A stretch of DNA of 64,000 nucleotides from an uncultured Bacillota bacterium (GTDB lineage Bacteria > Bacillota > Clostridia > Lachnospirales > CAG-274). Both the position numbers and the translations under genes were made by a program. The stretch spans positions 62,001-126,000 of the forward strand of contig CATZZP010000002.1 of the NCBI GenBank assembly GCA_958426775.1, read 5' to 3'. The notes below the pieces were generated by a model that was not told where the DNA came from, made no database searches, and worked only from the letters and a program-made list of their open reading frames with translations. Below are positions 25,313-33,483 of the stretch, piece after piece (positions within the stretch are counted from its first letter, which is position 1; each line of letters opens with the position of its first letter).

Positions 25313-26461
25313 ATGGCGAACAGATTTGTATTAAACGAAACATCTTATCACGGCAAGGGTGCAATCCTTTCTATTGCAGATGAGGCTAAGGGCAGAGGCT
25401 TTAAAAAGGCTTTTATCTGTTCTGACCCTGACTTAATTAAGTTTGGTGTTACAAAAAAGGTAACCGATGTACTTGAGGGTGCTTCACTTGCTTATGAGAT
25501 TTATTCCGACATAAAGCCTAACCCTACTGTGGAGAACGTGCAGACAGGTGTTGAGGCATATAAGAAAAGCGGAGCTGATTACATAATCGCTATAGGCGGC
25601 GGCTCTTCAATGGATACTGCAAAGGCAATAGGCATTATTATAACTAACCCTGATTTTGCCGATGTTGTAAGCCTTGAGGGTGTTGCACCTACCAAAAATA
25701 AATCAGTGCCTTTATTTGCAGTACCTACTACAGCAGGCACTGCGGCAGAGGTTACCATTAACTACGTTATTACTGATGTTGCGAATAACAGAAAAATGGT
25801 TTGTGTTGACCCAAAGGATATTCCTGTTGTTGCCTTTGTTGACCCTGATATGATGAGTACTATGCCTAAGGGACTTACGGCGGCTACGGGTATGGACGCA
25901 CTTACCCATGCTATTGAGGGCTATATTACAGCAGGTGCATGGGAGCTTTCCGATATGTTCCACATTAAGGCTATTGAGATTATAGCAAAGAACTTAAGAG
26001 GAGCTGTTGACAATACCCCTGAGGGCAGAGAGGGTATGGCTCTGGGTCAGTATGTTGCAGGTATGGGCTTTTCAAATGTAGGTCTTGGTATTGTTCATTC
26101 AATGGCTCATCCTTTAGGTGCTTTATATGATACACCTCACGGTGTTGCCAATGCTATTATTCTGCCGACTGTAATGGAGTATAATGCAGAGGCTACGGGT
26201 GAAAAGTACAGAGATATTGCAAAGGCTATGGGTGTTCAGGGTACTGAAACCATGAGCCAAGAGGAATACAGAAAGGCGGCTGTAGAGGCAGTAAGACAGC
26301 TTTCAAAGGACGTTGGTATCCCTGGGGACCTTAAGGATATTGTTAAGGCAGAGGATATTCCTTTCCTTGCTCAGTCAGCTTATGATGATGCTTGCCGTCC
26401 CGGTAACCCTAAGGAAACCTCAGTCGAGGATATAGCAGAGCTTTATAGGTCACTTATTTAA
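25313..26461 (+). CDS. fucO: Lactaldehyde reductase (iron-containing alcohol dehydrogenase)
   Basis: A 382-residue group III alcohol dehydrogenase, colinear with E. coli FucO (same length, same start MANR, and the segments AIGGGS, PTTAGTAAEVTINYVITD, HAIEGYIT and HPLGALYDTPHGVANAI). It reduces L-lactaldehyde from fucose or rhamnose breakdown to 1,2-propanediol, regenerating NAD. The iron ligands (an Asp and three His) fall in the FVDPDM to HGVANAI core. AAGGGGGAATG precedes ATG 25313. It has its own promoter and terminator, so regulation is independent. Fucose/rhamnose genes are not adjacent; a closely related 1,2-propanediol dehydrogenase is the alternative. Confidence 0.93.
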   Translation: MANRFVLNETSYHGKGAILSIADEAKGRGFKKAFICSDPDLIKFGVTKKVTDVLEGASLAYEIYSDIKPNPTVENVQTGVEAYKKSGADYIIAIGGGSSMDTAKAIGIIITNPDFADVVSLEGVAPTKNKSVPLFAVPTTAGTAAEVTINYVITDVANNRKMVCVDPKDIPVVAFVDPDMMSTMPKGLTAATGMDALTHAIEGYITAGAWELSDMFHIKAIEIIAKNLRGAVDNTPEGREGMALGQYVAGMGFSNVGLGIVHSMAHPLGALYDTPHGVANAIILPTVMEYNAEATGEKYRDIAKAMGVQGTETMSQEEYRKAAVEAVRQLSKDVGIPGDLKDIVKAEDIPFLAQSAYDDACRPGNPKETSVEDIAELYRSLI

Positions 26462-26467
26462 TTATCA

Positions 26468-26513
26468 GGAGCAGAGCTTTTAACTAAGGTTAAGAGCTTC
26501 TGCTCTTTTTTTG
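26468..26513 (+). terminator. Terminator of fucO
   Basis: GAGCAGA(G)CTTTTAAC pairs with GTTAAGAGCTTCTGCTC, followed by TTTTTTTG. Confidence 0.93.
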
Positions 26514-26544
26514 TCCTGTTTTTTGTACATAGGTTTTAAAGCTG

Positions 26545-26573
26545 TTGAAATAATTTGCAGGGTGTGAGATAAT
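26545..26573 (+). promoter_or_regulatory. Promoter of the macrodomain gene
   Basis: TTGAAA (26545-26550) and GATAAT (26568-26573) with a 17-bp spacer, 30 bp before ATG 26604. Confidence 0.7.
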
Positions 26574-26603
26574 TAAAATACTAAAAATCGGGGAGGTGAA
26601 ATT

Positions 26604-27119
26604 ATGCCCTTTAATATTGTAAGAGGGGATATTACAAAAATGCAGACAGATGCCGTTGTAAATGCGGCAAACACTCACCTTGCCATGGGCGGCGGTGTTT
26701 GCGGTGCAATATTTAAGGCAGCGGGAGCCTATGAGCTGCAGACAGCCTGCAAAGGTCTTGCTCCCGTAAATACGGGAGAGGCGGTAATTACCCATGGCTT
26801 TAAGCTTCCTGCAAGGTATATTATCCATGGAGTAGGTCCTATATACAGTGCAGATAAAGCAAAGGAGTGTAAAAGGCTTTTATACTCTGTTTATATTAAT
26901 TGCCTTAACCTTGCTTTGGAAAATAAGTGTAAAAGCATAGCCTTTCCTCTTATTTCAAGCGGAATTTACGGCTATCCCAAGGCAGAGGCAATAGAGGTTG
27001 CAATATCAGCCTTTAAGGATTTTCTTGAAAATAACGAGATGGATATTTATCTTGCCCTATTTGACGAAGACACCTTTCGAATAAGCAAAGAGCTTTTAGA
27101 TAACTTGAGTGCAATGTAA
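26604..27119 (+). CDS. Macrodomain protein (O-acetyl-ADP-ribose deacetylase type)
   Basis: A 171-residue single macrodomain. The ligand-binding motifs GDITKMQTDAVVNAANTHL (residues about 8-26), GGGVCGAIF and SSGIYGYP are intact, with the Asn of VNAAN and the GGGV loop typical of the YmdB/MacroD class, which removes acetyl or ADP-ribosyl groups from ADP-ribose derivatives. GGGAGGTGAAATT precedes ATG 26604. It is a single-gene unit with a promoter and terminator, next to but not clearly part of the cobalamin locus. Confidence 0.93.
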   Translation: MPFNIVRGDITKMQTDAVVNAANTHLAMGGGVCGAIFKAAGAYELQTACKGLAPVNTGEAVITHGFKLPARYIIHGVGPIYSADKAKECKRLLYSVYINCLNLALENKCKSIAFPLISSGIYGYPKAEAIEVAISAFKDFLENNEMDIYLALFDEDTFRISKELLDNLSAM

Positions 27120-27130
27120 TAATAGGCTTA

Positions 27131-27160
27131 AAAAGGGCATAGCATCAGCTGTGCCTTTTT
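27131..27160 (+). terminator. Terminator of the macrodomain gene
   Basis: GGCATAGC (27136-27143) pairs with GCTGTGCC (27148-27155), with one G-U pair, followed by TTTTT. Confidence 0.88.
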
Positions 27161-27165
27161 GGGTA

Positions 27166-27194
27166 TTGCAAATTTTATTAAAATATTATACAAT
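27166..27194 (+). promoter_or_regulatory. Probable promoter of cobO
   Basis: TTGCAA (27166-27171) and TACAAT (27189-27194) with a 17-bp spacer, 31 bp before cobO. It lies between the macrodomain terminator and cobO, so cobO can start its own transcript. Confidence 0.6.
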
Positions 27195-27224
27195 TAAAAT
27201 CAGGATATTTTAAGGAGGAGTTTA

Positions 27225-27728
27225 ATGCTTCATATATATTGCGGTGACGGAAAGGGCAAAACAACTGCCGCCGTGGGCTTGGCTTTACGCTGTGCAGGTG
27301 CTGATAAAAAGGTGCTTTTTTGCCAGTTTATGAAGGACGGCACTTCATCGGAGCTTAAGTATCTTGAAATGTTGCCCCGTATAACAGTACGCAGGGGCTA
27401 TATTATGCCTAAGTTTTCCTTTCAGATGAATGAGGAGGAGAGGCAAAAGGCAAAAGAGGGCTTTAACCGTGAGCTTGAAAAAATTAAGGAGCTTGCTTTA
27501 AACTATGATTTGCTTGTTCTTGATGAAATAATATCCTGTATAAATGTAGGCTTCCTTTCCCTGGAGTCGGTTACGGAGCTTCTTAACAGCTTTAAGGGAG
27601 AAATTGCTTTAACGGGCAGAGAGCCTGCACAGCCTTTAATTGATATGGCAGACTATGTATCGGAGGTAAAAAAAATCAAGCACCCCTTTGATAAAAATGT
27701 GCCTGCCCGTAAAGGCATAGAATTTTAA
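27225..27728 (+). CDS. cobO: Cob(I)yrinic acid a,c-diamide adenosyltransferase
   Basis: A 167-residue CobA/BtuR/CobO-type ATP:corrinoid adenosyltransferase that attaches the upper adenosyl ligand. The P-loop GDGKGKTTAAVGLALR is at residues 6-21; a conserved LLVLDEIISCINVGF lies mid-protein and RKGIEF at the end. It is a little shorter than the Salmonella CobA (196 residues) because it lacks the N-terminal extension. AAGGAGGAGTTTA precedes ATG 27225. It is separated from the rest of the locus by the cobalamin riboswitch, so it would not be switched off by B12 with the other genes. Confidence 0.93.
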   Translation: MLHIYCGDGKGKTTAAVGLALRCAGADKKVLFCQFMKDGTSSELKYLEMLPRITVRRGYIMPKFSFQMNEEERQKAKEGFNRELEKIKELALNYDLLVLDEIISCINVGFLSLESVTELLNSFKGEIALTGREPAQPLIDMADYVSEVKKIKHPFDKNVPARKGIEF

Positions 27729-27755
27729 ACTTTAATATAAAACCTATGAGAATTA

Positions 27756-27938
27756 GATAATACCACAAATAAGGGAAGACGGTGAGAATCCGTCGCAACA
27801 GTCATTACTGTATTTAGGCAAAAGCCTATAAGTCAGGTCGCTTAGGTATTATCGTCTGAAGTCTTTGGACAAGGGAGGACGGAGGGCATAATTAATTCTC
27901 TTTTTTGTGGTACCCTTGTTTTTAACAAGGGCTTTTTT
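27756..27938 (+). promoter_or_regulatory. Cobalamin riboswitch with terminator
   Basis: The conserved core AAGGGAAGACGGTGAGAATC (27771-27790) with its P3-type stem GACGG/CCGTC and the B12-box-like AAGTCAGGTCGC (27830-27841) are present. A perfect closing stem GATAATACC/GGTATTATC (27756-27764 with 27845-27853) frames the aptamer. Downstream, CCCTTGTT/AACAAGGG (27913-27931) plus TTTTTT makes a terminator. TACCACAAA (27761-27769) overlaps the closing stem and is also complementary to TTTGTGGTA (27904-27912) next to the terminator, a plausible switching helix. B12 binding should lower expression of cbiL and what follows. The adenosyl- versus aquo-cobalamin class is not decided. Confidence 0.9.
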
Positions 27939-27952
27939 ATTTAGGAGGTATT

Positions 27953-28633
27953 ATGAGAGGAAAGGTTTACGGTGTAGGTGTAGGACCGGGAGATAAGGAG
28001 CTTATAACCCTTAAAGCAGTCAGAATATTAAAGGAAAGTGATATAGTTGCCCTGCCTGTTACGGCAGGGGGTGATAAGGTTGCTTATGATATTGTTAAGG
28101 ATTATATAAAGGATAAGCCGACCCTGCAATGCCCTATGCCTATGAATAAAAGCTTTGATGAGCTTAATAAAAACTATGAGGCTGTGGCAGATAATATTGA
28201 AAAGGAGCTTAGGGCAGGTAAAATTGTTGCTTTTATAACCTTAGGCGACCCTACGGTTTATTCAACCTATATGCAGGTAAATACCATACTCAAGGAGCGT
28301 GGCTGTGAAACGGAGCTTATACCCGGAGTACCCTCTTTTTGTGCAGCGGCGGCAAGGCTTAATATGTCCCTTTGCGAAAGAGGTGAGCCTCTTATTATAC
28401 TGCCTGCCTCCTACAAGGAGGTTGAGGAGGGCTTAAGGCTAAAGGGTACAAAGGTTTTAATGAAAGCAAACCGAGCTATACTGCAGGTAAGAGATATACT
28501 TAAAAAACAGGGTAAAATTAACAAATCGGTTATGGTTGAGTGCTGCGGTATGGAAAATGAAAAAATTTATACTGATTTAAACAGCCTTCAGGAAAAAACA
28601 GATTATTTTTCCGTTGTAATTGTTAAGGATTGA
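27953..28633 (+). CDS. cbiL: Precorrin-2 / cobalt-factor II C20-methyltransferase
   Basis: A 226-residue SAM-dependent methyltransferase of the tetrapyrrole methylase fold that methylates C20 of cobalt-factor II. GVGVGPGDKELITLKAVRIL at the N-terminus binds SAM, and TLGDPTVYSTYMQV and IPGVPSFCAAAARL are CbiL/CobI-specific. TTTAGGAGGTATT precedes ATG 27953, directly after the riboswitch terminator. It is the first gene of the riboswitch-controlled operon; cbiF follows after 9 bp. Confidence 0.94.
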   Translation: MRGKVYGVGVGPGDKELITLKAVRILKESDIVALPVTAGGDKVAYDIVKDYIKDKPTLQCPMPMNKSFDELNKNYEAVADNIEKELRAGKIVAFITLGDPTVYSTYMQVNTILKERGCETELIPGVPSFCAAAARLNMSLCERGEPLIILPASYKEVEEGLRLKGTKVLMKANRAILQVRDILKKQGKINKSVMVECCGMENEKIYTDLNSLQEKTDYFSVVIVKD

Positions 28634-28642
28634 GGTGGTTAT

Positions 28643-29404
28643 ATGATAGATTTTGTGGGTGCAGGTCCCGGTGCTAAGGACTTAATAACTCTGAGGGGTA
28701 AGGAGCTTTTGGAAAAAGCAGATGTTATTATTTATGCAGGCTCCCTTGTAAACCCTGAGCTTTTGGAATTTGCAAAAAAGGATTGCGAGCTTTACAACAG
28801 TGCAAAAATGACCTTAGAACAGGTTATTGAGGTTATGATAAGGGCAGAAAATGAAAACAAAAGGACTGTCAGACTGCATACAGGGGACCCCTCAATTTAC
28901 GGTGCAATAAGGGAGCAGATGGATATGCTTGATAAGCATAATATAGAGTACAGGGTTTGTCCCGGGGTCAGCTCTCTTTGCGGTGCGGCGGCGGCACTTA
29001 AGGCGGAGTATACCCTCCCTGATGTAAGCCAAAGCGTTATCATTACCCGTATGGCAGGCAGAACTCCCGTACCCCCTGAGGAGGAAATCTCTCTTATGGC
29101 GTCACATCAGGCAACTATGGTTATCTTTCTTTCAACAGGTATGCTTGAGGAGCTGAGCCGCAGGCTTATAGCAGGCGGTTACAGTGAGGATACCAAGGCG
29201 GCTGTTGTATATAAGGCAACCTGGGCAGACGAAAAGGTGGTAAGAACCACTGTAGGCAATTTAGCTAAGGCGGCAAGGGAGCATAATATTACCAAAACAG
29301 CTCTTATTACCGTAGGTGAGTTTTTAGGCGATGAGTATGAAAGGTCTAAGCTTTACGACCCTCATTTTACTCATAAATTCAGAAAGGGAGATAGCCTTGA
29401 TTAG
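28643..29404 (+). CDS. cbiF: Cobalt-precorrin-4 C11-methyltransferase
   Basis: A 253-residue tetrapyrrole methylase. FVGAGPGAKDLITLRGKELL (residues 4-23) is the SAM loop, and YAGSLVNPELL, LHTGDPSIYGAIREQ and CPGVSSLCGAAAALKAEYTLP are hallmarks of CbiF/CobM, which methylates C11 and triggers ring contraction with CbiG. It ends inside the start of cbiG (8-bp overlap), so the two are probably translationally coupled. Confidence 0.96.
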   Translation: MIDFVGAGPGAKDLITLRGKELLEKADVIIYAGSLVNPELLEFAKKDCELYNSAKMTLEQVIEVMIRAENENKRTVRLHTGDPSIYGAIREQMDMLDKHNIEYRVCPGVSSLCGAAAALKAEYTLPDVSQSVIITRMAGRTPVPPEEEISLMASHQATMVIFLSTGMLEELSRRLIAGGYSEDTKAAVVYKATWADEKVVRTTVGNLAKAAREHNITKTALITVGEFLGDEYERSKLYDPHFTHKFRKGDSLD

Positions 29405-30362
29405 TATTATTTCCTTTACAAATAACGGAGAAATATTAAATAAAAAAATAAGTGAGCTTTTAAGGTTAAGGGGTGAAAGGGTCAGATCCGCCCACAAAAC
29501 AGATAATTTGGGGGAATGGACCAAAACCGCCTTTGAAAATTCAAAAGCTATTATTTTTATAGGTGCTGTAGGTATGGCGGTAAGGGCTGCTGCACCCTAT
29601 GTAAAAAGCAAGGCAACAGACCCTGCCCTTATCTGCTGTGATGAATTGGGGAGGTTTGCAATCCCCGTATTATCAGGGCATATAGGTGGAGCAAATGAGC
29701 TTTCCCAAATAATAGCAGAGGGCATAGGTGCTTTAAGTGTAATAACCACCGCAACGGATATAAACGGTGTATGGGCAGTTGATGTGTGGGCGGTTAAAAA
29801 GGGCTATGCCATTGAAAATATTGAAAATATAAAATACATTTCCTCTGCTCTTTTAAGGGGTGAAAAAATCGGACTTAAAGGTGATGGGGAATTTATTTGT
29901 GATATACCAAAGGATATTATAACAACAGAGCCTTGCGACCGAGGTATTGTGGTTTCCCCTGTGTTGGATAAGCCCTTTAAGCACACCTTGAATATAGTGC
30001 CTAAATGTATATATATAGGTGTGGGCAGTAAAAAAAATGCCGATGAAAATGCCCTTACAGAGCTTTTTAAGGAGCAAAGGATAAGCAAAAATGCGGTTTT
30101 GGAGGTTGCCACAATAGATATTAAAAAAGAGGAAAGGTCTGTTTTAAGGCTTTGTGAGTATATAGGCTGCAGCTTAAGTACTTATGGTGCAGATGAACTG
30201 CAAAGGGTTGAGGGAGAGTTTACCTCCTCGGACTTTGTTAAGGAAACAGTAGGTGTTGATAATGTTTGTGAGCGTAGTGCTATGGTTAAGGGCAATAAAC
30301 TGCTTGTTAAAAAGCTTTGCGGAAAGGGTGTAACCATGGCAATAGCACAGAAAAGAGGATAA
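29397..30362 (+). CDS. cbiG: Cobalt-precorrin-5A hydrolase
   Basis: A 321-residue protein that opens the delta-lactone ring and releases acetaldehyde during anaerobic ring contraction. The N-terminal segment reads ISIISFTNNGEIL, the central stretch GAVGMAVRAAAPYVKSKATDP and SGHIGGANELS are diagnostic, and the C-terminal domain begins IYIGVGSKKNADENAL. I chose TTG 29397: it gives the usual N-terminus and has AAAGGGAG 7 bp upstream. The ATG at 29331 lies within cbiF and adds 22 atypical residues. The gene overlaps cbiF by 8 bp. Confidence 0.93.
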   Translation: MISIISFTNNGEILNKKISELLRLRGERVRSAHKTDNLGEWTKTAFENSKAIIFIGAVGMAVRAAAPYVKSKATDPALICCDELGRFAIPVLSGHIGGANELSQIIAEGIGALSVITTATDINGVWAVDVWAVKKGYAIENIENIKYISSALLRGEKIGLKGDGEFICDIPKDIITTEPCDRGIVVSPVLDKPFKHTLNIVPKCIYIGVGSKKNADENALTELFKEQRISKNAVLEVATIDIKKEERSVLRLCEYIGCSLSTYGADELQRVEGEFTSSDFVKETVGVDNVCERSAMVKGNKLLVKKLCGKGVTMAIAQKRG

Positions 30363-30363
30363 T

Positions 30364-31092
30364 ATGGGAAAGATTTATGTAGTAGGCTTAGGTCCCGGTG
30401 AAGAGGGGCAGATTACTCCCCGTGCTTTGCAGGCAATAAGGGAAAGTCAGGTAATAACAGGCTATACATATTATGTTGAGCTTATAAGGTATTTAATAGG
30501 TGATAAGGAGGTATTTTCAACCCCTATGACAAGGGAGGTTGAAAGATGTGAAAAAGCCTTGCAGTATGCCCTTGAGGGCAAAACCGTAGCTATGGTATCA
30601 AGCGGTGATGCAGGGGTATACGGTATGGCAGGGATAATATATGAGGTTTGTGCTGATTATCCTCAGGTGGAAATTCAGGTTATTTCAGGCATAACTGCCT
30701 GCTGCAGCGGTGGTGCTGTAATGGGTGCTCCTCTTACTCACGACTTTGCGGTAATAAGCTTAAGCGACCTGCTTACACCCTGGGAGAAAATAGAAAAGCG
30801 ACTTCTCCTTGCCTCGGAGGCGGATTTTGTAATCTGTCTTTATAATCCCTCAAGCAAAAAGAGAGCTGATTATTTACATAGGGCTTGTGATTTAATAATG
30901 CAATACAAAGCCCCCGAAACACCCTGCGGTTATGTACGGAATATAGGCAGAGAGGGTCAGGAGCATAAAATTCTCACCCTTGCAGAGCTAAGGGACACAA
31001 GGGTTGATATGTTTACAACAGTAATTATAGGCAACAGTCAGACTAAGGTAATAAATAATGCCCTTGTAACTCCAAGGGGCTATAAAAGGTGA
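30364..31092 (+). CDS. cbiH: Precorrin-3B / cobalt-factor III C17-methyltransferase
   Basis: A 242-residue tetrapyrrole methylase that methylates C17 and contracts the ring. The SAM loop VVGLGPGEEGQITPRALQAI is at the N-terminus. TGYTYYVELI, SSGDAGVYGMAGI, ISGITACCSGGAVMGAPLTHDFAVISLSDLLTPW and LYNPSSKKRADYL are all CbiH/CobJ signatures. It starts one base after the cbiG stop and is followed by cbiJ after 4 bp. Confidence 0.96.
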   Translation: MGKIYVVGLGPGEEGQITPRALQAIRESQVITGYTYYVELIRYLIGDKEVFSTPMTREVERCEKALQYALEGKTVAMVSSGDAGVYGMAGIIYEVCADYPQVEIQVISGITACCSGGAVMGAPLTHDFAVISLSDLLTPWEKIEKRLLLASEADFVICLYNPSSKKRADYLHRACDLIMQYKAPETPCGYVRNIGREGQEHKILTLAELRDTRVDMFTTVIIGNSQTKVINNALVTPRGYKR

Positions 31093-31096
31093 TTTA

Positions 31097-31816
31097 ATGA
31101 GGGCTGCGGTTTTTTCAGGCACAAGTGACGGTAAGGCACTTTGCAGTTATCTTTTTGATAATAATATTGATGTGACTGCCTATGTGGCTACAGACTACGG
31201 TAAAGAGGTATGGAGCAGAGAGGATATACCTATTTGCACAGGCAGACTTGATTATAAGGAAATGACAGAAAGCTTAAAGGGCTATGACCTTGTAATTGAC
31301 TCTACTCACCCTTACGCAAGCCTTGTAACGGACAATTTAATAAAAGCCTGCAATACCCTGAATATACCCTACCTGCGTATGGAAAGAGGCGAGGAGAGGG
31401 CAGAGGGAGCTATATATGTAAAGGATATAAAAGGGGCAGTTGAGTATTTAATGAAAAGCAATAAAACTGTGTTTTTATCCACAGGCAGTAAGGAAATAGA
31501 GGCATTTATCCCCATAAAAAACAGAGTTACGGCAAGGGTGCTGGACAATGCTGAGGTCAGGGAAAAATGCAGTAGCTTAGGCTTTAAAAGCCTTATTTAT
31601 AAAAAAGGTCCCTTTACTTTAGAGGATAATTTAAAGGATTTTAAGGATTGTGAGGTTTTGGTTACAAAAAGCTCGGGAAAAGAGGGTGGCTTTTCAGAAA
31701 AGCTGAATGCCGCAAGAGCTTTGAATATGGAAATCCTTATTATTGAAAGACCTGAAAACAGTAAGGGCTACTCCTTGGAGGAGATTAAGGAAATGGTTTT
31801 AAAAAGGAGGTTTTAG
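31097..31816 (+). CDS. cbiJ: Precorrin-6A / cobalt-precorrin-6A reductase
   Basis: A 239-residue NAD(P)H-dependent reductase of the CobK/CbiJ family. FSGTSDGKALCSYL is the nucleotide-binding start, IDSTHPYASLVTDNLIKAC is the conserved active-site region, and FLSTGSKEIEAF and LVTKSSGKEGGFSEKLNAA complete the family pattern. It lies between cbiH and cbiC in a tight gene row, and its 3' end (AAAAGGAGGTTT) provides the ribosome binding site of cbiC. Confidence 0.95.
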   Translation: MRAAVFSGTSDGKALCSYLFDNNIDVTAYVATDYGKEVWSREDIPICTGRLDYKEMTESLKGYDLVIDSTHPYASLVTDNLIKACNTLNIPYLRMERGEERAEGAIYVKDIKGAVEYLMKSNKTVFLSTGSKEIEAFIPIKNRVTARVLDNAEVREKCSSLGFKSLIYKKGPFTLEDNLKDFKDCEVLVTKSSGKEGGFSEKLNAARALNMEILIIERPENSKGYSLEEIKEMVLKRRF

Positions 31817-31817
31817 T

Positions 31818-32441
31818 TTGTCAGAGATAGTACGACCCTCTGAAATAGAAAGGGAAAGCTTCAGAATTATCGGTGAGGGGCTAAAGGGCAGAGCCTTTGA
31901 CAAAGACCATGAGGACATTATAAAAAGGGCAATACACACCTCCGCAGACTTTGACTATGCCGATAATCTGGTCTTTTCGGAAAATGCGGTTGAAATAATG
32001 GTGTCAGCCCTTAAAAGAGGTGCCTGTATTGTAACCGATACAAAAATGGCATACTCAGGCATAAACAAGAAAATTTTAAATGACTTAGGGGGCGAGGCTT
32101 TTTGCTTTATTTCCGATGAGGACGTGGCAAAAGAAGCTGAGGCAAGGGAAATTACCCGTTCCATGGCGGCGGTTGAAAAAGCGGCAAAGCTTAACAGAGA
32201 GCTTATTTTTGCCGTAGGCAATGCACCCACTGCCCTGATTAAAATAAATGAGCTTTACAGGCTGGGCAGATTAAAGCCTGTGGGTGTAATAGGTGTACCT
32301 GTAGGCTTTGTAAATGTAGTTGAGTCAAAGGAGCTTATTATAGGGTCGGATATACCCCATATTGTTGCAAGGGGCAACAAGGGCGGGAGTAATATTGCGG
32401 CGGCTGTATGTAATGCTCTTTTATATAAGATAAAAAGGTAA
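31818..32441 (+). CDS. cbiC: Cobalt-precorrin-8 methylmutase
   Basis: A 207-residue CbiC/CobH isomerase that moves the C11 methyl group to C12, giving cobyrinic acid. IVRPSEIERESFRIIGEGL, RAIHTSADFDYADNLVFSE (catalytic His in the AIHTSADFD motif) and VGVPVGFVNVVESKE are diagnostic. It starts with TTG at 31818 behind AAAAGGAGGTTTTAG, overlapping no other start candidate. The next gene begins one base after its stop. Confidence 0.96.
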   Translation: MSEIVRPSEIERESFRIIGEGLKGRAFDKDHEDIIKRAIHTSADFDYADNLVFSENAVEIMVSALKRGACIVTDTKMAYSGINKKILNDLGGEAFCFISDEDVAKEAEAREITRSMAAVEKAAKLNRELIFAVGNAPTALIKINELYRLGRLKPVGVIGVPVGFVNVVESKELIIGSDIPHIVARGNKGGSNIAAAVCNALLYKIKR

Positions 32442-32442
32442 A

Positions 32443-33483
32443 ATGGAAATAGATAAAATAGTAAGCAAAAACAAAAAAAGGCTTGCCTTAGTAACGGTTA
32501 TACTTCTTCTCGGTACGGCTTTGGCAATAGTTCTGAATATAAATCTGGGTACAATAGCAATATCTCCCAAGGATATATTAAGCATTATTTCAAATAAGGT
32601 CTTCGGCACTGAAGCTACGGTTAAGGCGAATATTACTGCCATTGTCTGGGATATACGTATGCCTCGGATTATAACATCGTTTTTTGTGGGTGCAGGACTT
32701 GCTACGGCAGGGGTTATCTTTCAAGGTATATTGCAAAATCCCCTTGCCGACCCCTATACCATAGGCATATCCACAGGTGCAAGCCTCGGTGCAAGCCTTG
32801 CTATAGTGGCTAATCTCCTTTACGGCATAGTCTTTCCCGTAACTGTGGCAGGACTGATAGGTGCGGTTTTAACTATGTTAGCCGTTATCCTTATATCCCG
32901 TAGGGGTAACAGCCTTGACAGCAGTAACATTATTATAAGCGGTATTATTGTAAGCTCAATTTTAAATGCAGGTGTCAGCTTTATTAAAATGCTGGCAGGT
33001 GAGGACGTGGGAGCTATTGTGTTTTGGATTATGGGTAATTTTTCGGCAGTAGGCTGGGATAGTGTTGCCCTTGTTACCCCCATTGTTATTCTCGGCATCA
33101 TAATATCAAGCCTTATGGCCAAGAGCCTTGATATTATGTCCTTAGGTGATGAAAATGCAATCTCCTTAGGTGTAAACACCAAAAGGCTGAGGCTTATTTA
33201 CCTTATTATAGGCTCACTTATTACGGCGGTCTGTGTTTCCGTAAGCGGTGTAATAGGCTTTGTTGGCTTGATTGTACCTCACCTTTTAAGGCTGTGGCTT
33301 ACGGCTGAAAATAAGGTGCTTATGCCTATGTCGGCTCTTTTGGGCGGCTTGCTTTTAATGACGGCAGACGGTGTTACAAGGGTTATTTCCTCGGGCGAAA
33401 TTCCCGTAGGTGTACTTACCACCTTAATAGGCGGTCCCTTCTTTATTTATGTGTTTACAAGAAAGGCGGTTAAAAATGAGTGA
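32443..33483 (+). CDS. FecCD-family ABC permease (BtuC-like)
   Basis: A 346-residue polytopic membrane protein with about ten hydrophobic segments and the family motifs IRMPRIITSFFVGAGLATAGVIFQ, QNPLADPYTIGISTGASLGA and GFVGLIVPHLLRLW. This family imports vitamin B12, haem or ferric siderophores. The position inside the B12 operon suggests a corrinoid or cobalt chelate as substrate, but I cannot exclude another tetrapyrrole. The ATP-binding partner overlaps its end by 8 bp, and a binding lipoprotein is encoded two genes later, making a full importer. Confidence 0.93.
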   Translation: MEIDKIVSKNKKRLALVTVILLLGTALAIVLNINLGTIAISPKDILSIISNKVFGTEATVKANITAIVWDIRMPRIITSFFVGAGLATAGVIFQGILQNPLADPYTIGISTGASLGASLAIVANLLYGIVFPVTVAGLIGAVLTMLAVILISRRGNSLDSSNIIISGIIVSSILNAGVSFIKMLAGEDVGAIVFWIMGNFSAVGWDSVALVTPIVILGIIISSLMAKSLDIMSLGDENAISLGVNTKRLRLIYLIIGSLITAVCVSVSGVIGFVGLIVPHLLRLWLTAENKVLMPMSALLGGLLLMTADGVTRVISSGEIPVGVLTTLIGGPFFIYVFTRKAVKNE

